Assembly: GCA_030640495.1 (NCBI GenBank)
Contig: DAOWJH010000077.1
Coordinates: forward strand, 1 to 8,253
Direction of reading: 5' to 3'
Length of the DNA stretch: 8,253 nucleotides
Origin: Dehalococcoidia bacterium
Lineage (GTDB): Bacteria > Chloroflexota > Dehalococcoidia > Dehalococcoidales > DAOWJH01
The translations under genes and the position numbers were made by a program. The notes under the pieces are model-generated. The model was not told the origin of the DNA and did not search any database. It saw only the letters and a list, made by a program, of their open reading frames with translations. This document shows, piece by piece, positions 1-6,084 of the stretch (positions are counted from its first letter, which is position 1; each line of letters begins with the position of its first letter).

Positions 1-40
1 CATTTAGGAAGGCTACCGGGTCTATATTTATGGTAATCAT
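1..40 (-). CDS. lgt: N-terminus of a probable prolipoprotein diacylglyceryl transferase (partial)
   Basis: Only 13 codons lie in the window, beginning at an ATG read from position 40 downwards. They translate as MITINIDPVAFLN and the gene continues past the window edge. The start is well supported by a strong GGAGG ribosome site at 45-49, five nucleotides... four bases upstream of the ATG on the minus strand. The I-x-I-D-P-V-A-F pattern resembles the extreme N-terminus of Lgt, the membrane enzyme that transfers diacylglycerol from phosphatidylglycerol to the lipobox cysteine of prolipoproteins. In that family it is followed by a G-x-x-x-(R/S)-WYG stretch, which would lie outside this window. 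The gene begins 23 nt after the helicase stop codon, so it is probably co-transcribed with it. That a gene starts here is nearly certain; the Lgt identity rests on a dozen residues and is tentative. Confidence 0.5.
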   Translation of the reverse strand, partial: MITINIDPVAFLN

Positions 41-63
41 TATTCCTCCAACAAATTAAAATA

Positions 64-2433
64 TTATGGTGACCCTATCCCCTTTATCCCCTTCCCCTTA
101 TCAAGGGGAAGGGGAAATTTGTTTTTAGAGGGGCTTCGCCCCTCTATAACTCCCTGCAACAATCCCCCCAATAAAATCTGGGCTGCCTTTTTATCCAGAG
201 GCTTATTATTATTGCCGCACTTCGGTGAGTGGATACAGCTAGGGCAGCCATCCTGACACCGGCACTCTGCAATTGCCTTCAGTGTAGCCTGCCATAATTC
301 CACCACTAAGTCAAAGCCCTTCTCGGCAATGCCGATGCCACCGGGATAGGCATCATAAATAAATATCTGGGCCTTCCCTGTATCAGGATGGAACGGAGTG
401 GATACGCCACCAATATCATTACGGTCACAGAGGGCAAATAAGGGAAGGATACTGATAGCGGCATGCTCAGCAGCATGTAATCCGCCGGCAAAGTCTAGTT
501 GCTTCTTAACCAGTCGGCTAGTAACCTCAGGTGGCAGGTCAAACCACAGGGCAATAGTAGGAAAGTGGCAGGGCGGCAGATTCAGGGGCTCCTCTCCAAT
601 TACCTCCTCGGTAAATTGTGCCTTCTTCCTGAAGCCAACCACGGTAGTAGTAACCTCTACCTCGCCTAGGTATACCTTTGTCTGCCCACAACTCTTATTG
701 TGGATTACCTTGACAATGCGCAAATCGGTGATTTCTTTAGCCTGGGTATAGTAAGAAGCTGTAGTCGGCTCTGCATAGGCAGTTCGGTTAGCCAGGTCAA
801 GCTCGGTGACCAGATATGACTCCCCCTGATGGAGGTAAATAGCCCCGGGATGCACTCGGGAAAAAGCAGTACTAGCCTCTATAGTCTCCAGCAAGGAGTT
901 AGTTGAGGTATCTAGCAGGGCAAAATTTTCCCCTGAGATGGAACGAATATTGATGCTTTGAGCTGGGTAGGCGATAGTTGGTGAAAGATACCACTTGCCA
1001 TTGCTTTCCCGGAGTAAGCCATGCCTTTCCAGCTCCGCCCTTTCCCGGTTTAAGGCAGAACCAAAAAATCTCTCATCACCACTACCAAGTGGTAATTCCC
1101 AGGCAGCACACAATAGATGACCTCTTAAAATATAGGGGTTATCGGGATTAACCAGAGCATTCTCAAAGCTCTTCTGAAAAAAGTAGCCAGGATGGCGCAT
1201 AAAATACTGGTCCAGAGGATTATCCAGCCCGATAAGAAAGCTCAGAGACCTGTCTTTACCTCTGCCGCTCCTACCTGCCTGTTGCCAGGTGCTAGCAATA
1301 CTTCCCGGATAGCCAGTAAGCACCGTTGCCTCTAGGTCACCAATATCTATGCCTAACTCTAAAGCGGTAGTGGCAACCACTGCTAAAAGCTGTCCACTAA
1401 ATAGCTCCCGTTCTATTTGACGCCGTTCCTGGGGGAGATAACCAGCCCGGTAAGCCTTGATTTGCTTTGCCAAGGCTGGATTGACCTCGGCTAACTTCCG
1501 CCTTGAATAAGTATAAATAAGCTCAGTTAGCCGACGAGTATGAGCAAAGGTCAAACTGCGGATATTATGGCTCACCAATTCAGTAAGTAAGCTCGTAGCT
1601 TCACTATTAGCGCTGCGTCGGACGCTCCTCGCCTCATCTATGATTGGAGGATTCCAAAAGACAAAATCCTTGCCCCCGTGAGGAGAGCCATCATTACTAA
1701 CCACCTCAAAAGGCAAACCTACCAGCCTTTCTGCATGCTCACCAGGATTAGCTATAGTGGCTGAGCAGCAAATGAATTGAGGACTTGACCCATAGAGTTG
1801 ACATAGCCGGCGCAGGCGATGTAACACACAGGCGACATGCGAACCAAAAACACCACGATAAATATGGGCTTCATCTACTACCACATACCTCAAGTGCTTT
1901 AATAGCCTTGACCAAGATTGATGATTAGGCAATATCCCAATATGGAGCATATCGGGATTGGTAAGTATTATCCTGGCTCGTTTCCTTATCTCAGACCGTT
2001 CAGCCTGTGGAGTATCACCATCAAAGGTAGCCAGCTCCCCCAGCTTAAATAAGCGGGGGCAGAATAGCTCCAGTAAACCACGCAACTGGTCCTGAGCCAA
2101 GGCTTTAGTTGGGAAGAGGTAAAGGGCGCAGCTAAACCGTTCCGTTAAAAGTGCCTCTAATACGGCAATGTTATAGCACAAGGTCTTACCACTGGCACTT
2201 GAGGTTGCCACCATCACATTCTTGCCCTGTCGGGCATAATTTATAGCCTCGGCTTGATGGATATAAAGAGGTAATAGCCCGTGCTCATTGATGCAATCTT
2301 GAAGACTACTAACCAGAGGCCTGTCTAATTCAGCACAATTGGCGTCACGGGGTGGAATATGCTCAATATGGACAATCTGACCGCTATAGGAAGGCTGAGT
2401 GGTAAGATGATGAAGGAAGACCGAGGTATCCAT
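64..2433 (-). CDS. DEAD/DEAH-box ATP-dependent helicase with C-terminal DUF1998 domain (MrfA/YprA type)
   Basis: A 789-residue superfamily 2 helicase. Visible motifs in order are: Q-like IHQAEAI near 58-64, Walker A SASGKT at 79-84, PTKAL at 108-112, DEAH at 187-190, SAT at 224-226, the second RecA core with FAHTRR at 296-301 and ALELGIDIG at 357-365, and motif VI QQAGRSGRG at 384-392. The C-terminal part carries a DUF1998-like region (about 640-720, including DAYPGGIG) and a cysteine cluster, C724, C726, C730, C733 and C739, expected to bind a metal. In Bacillus subtilis MrfA and the eukaryotic Hrq1 group, this architecture belongs to 3'-5' DNA helicases in repair of mitomycin-type damage; that role here is inferred. 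The ATG is preceded by AGGGGAG. The gene starts 14 nt after the DUF503 stop, suggesting co-transcription. The last 27 or so residues (from about 763) are encoded by a palindromic repeat and are probably not part of the conserved fold. Confidence 0.95.
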   Translation of the reverse strand: MDTSVFLHHLTTQPSYSGQIVHIEHIPPRDANCAELDRPLVSSLQDCINEHGLLPLYIHQAEAINYARQGKNVMVATSSASGKTLCYNIAVLEALLTERFSCALYLFPTKALAQDQLRGLLELFCPRLFKLGELATFDGDTPQAERSEIRKRARIILTNPDMLHIGILPNHQSWSRLLKHLRYVVVDEAHIYRGVFGSHVACVLHRLRRLCQLYGSSPQFICCSATIANPGEHAERLVGLPFEVVSNDGSPHGGKDFVFWNPPIIDEARSVRRSANSEATSLLTELVSHNIRSLTFAHTRRLTELIYTYSRRKLAEVNPALAKQIKAYRAGYLPQERRQIERELFSGQLLAVVATTALELGIDIGDLEATVLTGYPGSIASTWQQAGRSGRGKDRSLSFLIGLDNPLDQYFMRHPGYFFQKSFENALVNPDNPYILRGHLLCAAWELPLGSGDERFFGSALNRERAELERHGLLRESNGKWYLSPTIAYPAQSINIRSISGENFALLDTSTNSLLETIEASTAFSRVHPGAIYLHQGESYLVTELDLANRTAYAEPTTASYYTQAKEITDLRIVKVIHNKSCGQTKVYLGEVEVTTTVVGFRKKAQFTEEVIGEEPLNLPPCHFPTIALWFDLPPEVTSRLVKKQLDFAGGLHAAEHAAISILPLFALCDRNDIGGVSTPFHPDTGKAQIFIYDAYPGGIGIAEKGFDLVVELWQATLKAIAECRCQDGCPSCIHSPKCGNNNKPLDKKAAQILLGGLLQGVIEGRSPSKNKFPLPLDKGKGIKGIGSP
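73..147. repeat. Composite palindromic (REP/MITE-like) repeat with two perfect hairpins
   Basis: Two adjacent GC-rich inverted repeats are visible. The first has 13-bp arms at 87-99 and 103-115 around a three-base loop. The second has 9-bp arms at 126-134 and 138-146 around a TTC loop. The flanking C- and G-runs (79-91) extend the low-complexity look. The arrangement is typical of short non-coding repeats scattered through genomes, although a second copy cannot be seen in this window. It lies at the very 3' end of the helicase gene, just before the next gene's ribosome site, so its RNA hairpins would sit between two cistrons. They could protect or terminate transcripts, but no T-run follows either hairpin on the minus strand, which argues against a standard intrinsic terminator. 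Confidence 0.7.
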
Positions 2434-2447
2434 TATGGCTCCCCTAG

Positions 2448-2738
2448 CTAAACAGGTAGGATCTCAATTTCGTAGTTAAGTATCTCTATCTCAAAACGAC
2501 TGTTAGTGATAAAGCCCACCACCTTTGATAGGACTTCGTTAGTATACCGCTTATTATTGCTAACGCAACAAATCCCCAACGTAGCCAATTGCCACAAATC
2601 CTGGTCGTCAACCTCGGCAATGGAAACATTGAATTTATTCTTTACCTGGGTAGTAATGGATTTCAATACCTGTCGCTTACCCTTAAGGGATAGATTTTCA
2701 GGTAAACGAAGGCTCATCCTACATACACCAACATTCAT
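2448..2738 (-). CDS. DUF503 family protein (YlxP-like)
   Basis: A 96-residue protein that aligns by eye with the DUF503/YlxP family along its full length. It has the early SLKGKRQVLKSI segment (residues 17-28) and then the family hallmark FNVSIAEVDDQDLWQLATLG (36-55). A hydrophobic strand with ICCVSN and a C-terminal VLSKVVGFI helix follow. The family folds as a small ferredoxin-like alpha/beta domain and is often found between infB and rbfA, so a link to translation or ribosome assembly has been suggested, but no biochemical function is established. Here it sits instead directly upstream of the helicase gene (14-nt gap) and 122 nt after the zinc-ribbon gene. No good Shine-Dalgarno sequence precedes the ATG. 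The start is chosen because MNVGVCRMSLRLPE matches the usual family N-terminus. Confidence 0.92.
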   Translation of the reverse strand: MNVGVCRMSLRLPENLSLKGKRQVLKSITTQVKNKFNVSIAEVDDQDLWQLATLGICCVSNNKRYTNEVLSKVVGFITNSRFEIEILNYEIEILPV

Positions 2739-2860
2739 GACAATATATAGTCGCTAATAACCTGCTGAATTAAGTTTAGCTTGCCCAAAAGCGCTGCCTA
2801 GAAATACTGGTGACTCAGGTGAGAAAGAGAAACAAGTTGCTGATTTCTACAAAGCAAAAC

Positions 2861-3154
2861 CTAAGCAGTCTCTCGCTGCTTAGCGTAGCACTCGCGGCAA
2901 TAAACGGGGCGCTCTTCCCTAGGCTCAAAAGGTACTGTGGTTTCTTTGCCACAATCAGCACAGACTACAGAAAACATCTGTCGTGGCTGATTATAGCTAC
3001 CGCGGCGGTCTTTTCGGTGAGCAACTCGGCATTCCGGACAGCGACTAGGTTCATTTTGTAATCCGTGCGATAAATAGAACTCTTGCTCGCCGGTGGTAAA
3101 AATGAACTCTTGCCCACAATCACGGCACACCAGGGTCTTGTCTGCCAGAGCCAT
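2861..3154 (-). CDS. Small double zinc-ribbon protein (zf-trcl / CxxC-x17-CxxC type)
   Basis: A 97-residue protein with two pairs of CxxC knuckles. The first unit is C10-x2-C13, then 25 residues, then CPEC, within the pattern ADKTLVCRDCGQEF...GEQEFY...NEPSRCPECR that marks the small probable zinc-ribbon family (zf-trcl). The second is CADC, exactly 17 residues, then CREC with the RPVYC context, matching the CxxC-x17-CxxC domain. A basic linker (RKDRRGSYNQPRQ) joins them. All eight cysteines are present, so two bound zinc ions are expected. Such proteins are common in Chloroflexota and Actinobacteria; their function is unknown, though the basic linker would suit nucleic-acid contact. The ATG has a near-perfect AAGGAGGT ribosome site (3161-3168), six bases upstream, predicting strong translation. 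A promoter lies further upstream at 3329-3357. It leads the minus-strand cluster. Confidence 0.92.
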   Translation of the reverse strand: MALADKTLVCRDCGQEFIFTTGEQEFYLSHGLQNEPSRCPECRVAHRKDRRGSYNQPRQMFSVVCADCGKETTVPFEPREERPVYCRECYAKQRETA

Positions 3155-3322
3155 TACTGCACCTCCTTTAGTATTTTGTTACCCCTTGTCTCCGATGCAG
3201 TCTCCTGGCTCCCAAACCCTTTGCCGAATCACCATAACTTCTAATCCTATTTACCTCAGGACCCCCGTACCCTAAACATAGTTCAAGCTAAGAAACAACA
3301 CTGAACCAAGGTATCTAATGTA
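3155..3322 (-). other. Long 5' leader of the zinc-ribbon gene
   Basis: If transcription starts about seven bases after the -10 box at 3329-3334, the zinc-ribbon mRNA has an untranslated leader of about 168 nt ending in the AAGGAGGT ribosome site. I see no convincing small ORF, no stable long stem and no T-run attenuator in it. One stretch, read on the minus strand from 3210 to 3197 (AGCCAGGAGACTGC), resembles the 3' B12 box of cobalamin riboswitches, but the rest of that riboswitch core is not recognisable. The leader is long enough to hold a regulatory RNA; none can be assigned. Confidence 0.4.
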
Positions 3323-3328
3323 ATCTTT

Positions 3329-3357
3329 ACTATATACCATCCGAGTGAGCAAGTCAA
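3329..3357 (-). promoter_or_regulatory. Sigma-70-type promoter for the zinc-ribbon/DUF503/helicase cluster
   Basis: On the minus strand a TTGACT -35 box (3357-3352) is followed after exactly 17 bp by a TATAGT -10 box (3334-3329). Both match the housekeeping consensus at five of six positions. The predicted start is near 3322. This is the only good promoter I found upstream of the minus-strand cluster, and its -35 box lies 23 bp from that of the divergent rpsO promoter. Confidence 0.7.
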
Positions 3358-3380
3358 GGCTAAAAATAGCCCTATATGAA

Positions 3381-3409
3381 TTTACAGCCACCTAGACTTA
3401 TGTTATAAT
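3381..3409 (+). promoter_or_regulatory. Strong extended -10 promoter for rpsO-pnp
   Basis: A TTTACA -35 box (3381-3386), a 17-bp spacer and a perfect TATAAT -10 box (3404-3409) are visible. The TG at 3401-3402 gives the extended -10 form TGnTATAAT. The predicted start near 3416 leaves a leader of about 46 nt before the rpsO TTG. A near-consensus promoter fits a highly expressed ribosomal protein gene. S15 represses its own translation through the leader in several bacteria; the leader here is short and I see no assignable S15 site. Confidence 0.82.
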
Positions 3410-3461
3410 CTTTCGGGGTATCGGAAATAATACAAGTTTAGTAAAGAACAAGAGGCGCAAC

Positions 3462-3725
3462 TTGGACAAAGAAAAGAAGACGGACATAATCAACAAATTT
3501 GAGTTACATAAAGGAGACACAGGTTCGACTGAGGTTCAGATAGCCCTGCTTACAGATAGGATAAGCCAGTTAACAGGGCACATGGCGGCTAATCGCCATG
3601 ATTACAGCACACAACGCAGTTTACTTAAGCTGGTCGGACACCGAAGACGGCTATTAGCTTACCTGAGCAAAGAAGATGTAGCCCGCTATCGCAGCCTGAT
3701 TACCAGGCTTGGTCTACGCAAGTAA
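3462..3725 (+). CDS. rpsO: 30S ribosomal protein S15
   Basis: An 87-residue protein, about the normal S15 length (88-89 residues). The family signature is clear: HKGDTGSTEVQIALLT at 16-31, then LTGH and the HD pair at 46-47, and LLKLVGHRRRLLAYL at 54-68. S15 is a primary binder of 16S rRNA that helps nucleate the platform of the small subunit and contributes to a bridge with the large subunit. The start is a TTG at 3462 with AGAGG at 3451-3455 as ribosome site; no ATG or GTG lies in frame upstream, and this start gives the expected N-terminus. Two positions in the rRNA-contacting loop differ from the E. coli pattern by eye (T50 in place of the usual Ser, S53 in place of Gly), both mild. It is the first gene after the strong promoter and sits 22 nt before pnp, the classical arrangement. 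Confidence 0.98.
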   Translation: MDKEKKTDIINKFELHKGDTGSTEVQIALLTDRISQLTGHMAANRHDYSTQRSLLKLVGHRRRLLAYLSKEDVARYRSLITRLGLRK

Positions 3726-3735
3726 AACCTTCAAT

Positions 3736-3742
3736 AAGGAGG
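3736..3742 (+). promoter_or_regulatory. Ribosome binding site that sets the pnp start
   Basis: AAGGAGG at 3736-3742 is a full-strength Shine-Dalgarno sequence five bases before the TTG at 3748. The reading frame is open further upstream to another TTG at 3709, inside rpsO, but that codon has no ribosome site and would add 13 residues unlike PNPase. The site therefore fixes the start at 3748. Confidence 0.88.
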
Positions 3743-3747
3743 AGTTA

Positions 3748-5937
3748 TTGTTAAAATCTCATTCTTTTGAGTGTGAGGTTGGGGGTAGAGTCCTTACTAT
3801 AGAGACGGGAAAACTCGCCGGGCAGGCGAGTGGAGGAGTAGCTGTTCGCTATGGAGACACTGTGGTTCTGGTTACTGTCTGCGTTAGCAATGAACTACGA
3901 GAGGGAATAGATTTTCTACCATTAACCATTGATTATGAAGAAAGACTATATGCTGCCGGCAAGATTCCAGGTGGCTTTATCAGGAGAGAAGGACGCCCCA
4001 GTGAAGAAGCAACCCTAGCCAGTCGGCTTACCGACCGCCCCCTGCGTCCGCTTATGCCTAAGGGGTGGCGTAATAACATTCAGCTTATAATTACCGTCCT
4101 TTCTGCTGACCAGGAAAATGACCCTGATATTCTAGCTGTCATCGGCGGCTCAGCTGCTTTATCAATATCAGAGGTACCATTTGAAGGTCCAGTGAGTGCT
4201 GTTCATATTGGCTATTTTAATGACGAGCTACTATTAAATCCAACCTTAGCCCAGCTTGAAAGCAGCCTGCTTGACCTCGTTGTAGCCAGTACCAGAGAAG
4301 CAGTAGTAATGGTAGAAGCGGGGGCTAGTGAGGTTTCGGAGGATATTGTTGCCCAGGCTATTAAATTCGGTCATGAAGTAAACCAAGATATTATTAAGCT
4401 CCAGGAGCAGCTCCAGCAGGCTTGCAGTAAACCCAAGATGGAATCCCCTATCGCTGAGGCTAATCCCGATATAATAACAGCGATTTCACCCATCGTTGAT
4501 AAAAAGCTTACCCAGGCCTTAAGCACACCAGCCAAACCACAGCGTGAACAGATACTCAGCGATTTGCAGAAGGAGCTAGTGGACAGCCTGGGAGAGTCAT
4601 TCCCCGAGGAAGATATACTCTCTGCTTTTCAAACCAAGGCTAGAACTGGAATAAGAACTAATATCCTTGATAAGGCACAGCGTATTGGTGGTCGTGGCCT
4701 TAAAGATATCCGACCCATTAGTTGCGAAGTAGGACTTCTACCGCGGACTCATGGCTCAGCCCTATTCACCAGGGGAGAAACACAAGTGCTGGCAATCACT
4801 ACATTGGGTCCTATCAAGAAAGAGCAGCAACTTGATGGGCTGGGTATAGAGGAGACCAAGCGCTTCATCCACCACTACAATTTCCCCCCCTTCTCCACTG
4901 GTGAGGTAAAGCGGGTAGGTACACCCGGTCGCCGTGAAATTGGACACGGTGCTCTGGCAGAGCGAGCTATTATTCCTGTGCTGCCGAAGGATGAAGATTT
5001 CCCCTATACCATTCGCCTTGTCTCTGAGGTTCTTAGCTCCAGCGGCAGTACATCTATGGCTAGTGTTTGCGCTAGTAGCCTATCCCTGATGGATGCTGGA
5101 ATACCAGTAAAGAGAGCAGTAGCCGGCACAGCTATGGGCTTGGTTACTGATGAGACAGGTAACTACGCTATTTTGACTGATATTGAGGGCATAGAGGATG
5201 CTTATGGTGATATGGACTTTAAGGTAGCTGGCACTACTGAGGGCATTACCGCTCTGCAGCTAGACACTAAGCTCAAGGGTATAAGTTTGGAGATTATAGA
5301 AAAGGCGCTGTATCAGGCTGGAGAGGCTCGCCTATCTATTCTGGAAATAATGCAGCAAACAATCAGCTCCAGCCGACCTGAACTCAGCCGCTATGCGCCG
5401 CGAATGCATAAAATAATGATTGACCCTGATAAAATTGGTAGTGTAATCGGCACCGGAGGTAAAACAGTCAGGTCAATAATTGATGAAACCAAAACAACCA
5501 TTGATATTAACAATGATGGTACAGTCCTTATCGGCTCACCTAATGAGGAAGCAGTCCGTAAAGCCATTGAAATCATAGAAAGTCTAACCAAGGAAGTAGA
5601 AGTCGGCAGTGTCTATACCGGAAAAGTAACCCGCTTGATGAACTTCGGTGCCTTTGTTGAAATCTTGCCTGGTAAGGAAGGATTGGTTCACATTAGCGAA
5701 CTGGCTGACTATCGGGTAGATAAGGTTGAGGATGTTGTTAAAGTGGGCGATGAGATTATGGTTAAAGTACTTGATATTGATAATATGGGTCGGATAAACC
5801 TGTCACGACGAGCTGTGCTTGAAAAACCTTCTCAGATGCCTGGGGCGAGGGTAGAGGATTCATCATCTACAGACTACCCATTTAAAAGACAGAGTAAGGC
5901 TCGTCCCCCTATGAGTAAGCGGTATCAAAAGAAGTGA
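3748..5937 (+). CDS. pnp: Polyribonucleotide nucleotidyltransferase (PNPase)
   Basis: A 729-residue PNPase, a trimeric 3'-5' phosphorolytic exoribonuclease that releases nucleoside diphosphates and takes part in mRNA turnover. Domains in order are: RNase PH 1 (about 12-143) with the RNA-contacting FIRR at 77-80; the all-alpha linker; RNase PH 2 (about 322-540) with RTHGSALFTRGETQ from 333 and the phosphate-binding SGSTSMAS stretch at 432-439; a KH domain with the GTGG loop at 568-571; and an S1 domain (about 619-690). The catalytic acids corresponding to E. coli D486 and D492 are present as D484 and D490 in the EDAYGDMDF segment. A basic, low-complexity tail of about 40 residues ends the protein. 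The start is TTG at 3748, set by the strong ribosome site. It follows rpsO by 22 nt and should share its transcript. Length and motifs are all normal. Confidence 0.98.
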   Translation: MLKSHSFECEVGGRVLTIETGKLAGQASGGVAVRYGDTVVLVTVCVSNELREGIDFLPLTIDYEERLYAAGKIPGGFIRREGRPSEEATLASRLTDRPLRPLMPKGWRNNIQLIITVLSADQENDPDILAVIGGSAALSISEVPFEGPVSAVHIGYFNDELLLNPTLAQLESSLLDLVVASTREAVVMVEAGASEVSEDIVAQAIKFGHEVNQDIIKLQEQLQQACSKPKMESPIAEANPDIITAISPIVDKKLTQALSTPAKPQREQILSDLQKELVDSLGESFPEEDILSAFQTKARTGIRTNILDKAQRIGGRGLKDIRPISCEVGLLPRTHGSALFTRGETQVLAITTLGPIKKEQQLDGLGIEETKRFIHHYNFPPFSTGEVKRVGTPGRREIGHGALAERAIIPVLPKDEDFPYTIRLVSEVLSSSGSTSMASVCASSLSLMDAGIPVKRAVAGTAMGLVTDETGNYAILTDIEGIEDAYGDMDFKVAGTTEGITALQLDTKLKGISLEIIEKALYQAGEARLSILEIMQQTISSSRPELSRYAPRMHKIMIDPDKIGSVIGTGGKTVRSIIDETKTTIDINNDGTVLIGSPNEEAVRKAIEIIESLTKEVEVGSVYTGKVTRLMNFGAFVEILPGKEGLVHISELADYRVDKVEDVVKVGDEIMVKVLDIDNMGRINLSRRAVLEKPSQMPGARVEDSSSTDYPFKRQSKARPPMSKRYQKK

Positions 5938-5989
5938 ATCAGCGGAAGAGAAAAATGCTCTCCTTTAGCCGAGAATGTTATATGCCAGG

Positions 5990-5998
5990 TGTTATACT
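5990..5998 (+). promoter_or_regulatory. Possible extended -10 promoter upstream of asd-dapA
   Basis: The 138-nt gap between pnp and asd contains TGTTATACT at 5990-5998, an extended -10 box (TGn plus TATACT), with a similar TGTTATATG at 5976-5984 just upstream. No -35 box stands at the right distance, so it would rely on the extended -10. It could give asd-dapA transcription independent of rpsO-pnp. No clear terminator follows pnp, so read-through is also plausible. Confidence 0.35.
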
Positions 5999-6064
5999 AG
6001 CCATTAAGGAAGTAGGCAGGAATGAAGAGCTAGTCTATGGTCTAGATACTCTGCTTGGTTTACA

Positions 6065-6084
6065 GGGGGGAGGTAATGGGGGGG
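6065..6084 (+). promoter_or_regulatory. G-tract ribosome site and start region of asd
   Basis: The asd ATG at 6076 is preceded by six Gs (6065-6070) merging into GGAGGT (6069-6074), and its own G begins a run of seven Gs (6078-6084). The GGAGGT core ends only one base before the ATG, unusually close; pairing through the upstream G-run would give more normal spacing. The ATG is nevertheless the only start that fits the family N-terminus. A TTG at 6055 is also in frame but has no ribosome site. Confidence 0.6.

Noticed and set aside
87..146. Intrinsic terminator for the helicase gene
   Set aside because: The hairpins are strong, but no T-run follows on the minus strand and another well-spaced gene starts just downstream; a repeat element explains them better.
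398..751. Plus-strand open frame of 117 codons inside the helicase gene
   Set aside because: It is antisense to a fully motif-supported helicase, its translation resembles no family, and it has no ribosome site; it is a shadow of the coding strand.
2810..3061. Plus-strand open frame opposite the zinc-ribbon gene
   Set aside because: It mirrors the zinc-ribbon coding sequence, whose eight spaced cysteines and strong ribosome site show which strand is coding.
3155..3322. Confident cobalamin riboswitch
   Set aside because: Only the 3' box is recognisable and the distance to any 5' core is much too short, so it is kept as a low-confidence observation and not annotated as a riboswitch.
3709..3747. 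Upstream extension of pnp to a TTG inside rpsO
   Set aside because: The extra 13 codons have no ribosome site, overlap the rpsO end and the pnp Shine-Dalgarno sequence, and are unlike PNPase N-termini; the TTG at 3748 is better.
5941..5967. Possible terminator after pnp
   Set aside because: Only a short, interrupted AGAG/CTCT stem can be drawn, followed by three Ts; this is too weak to call.
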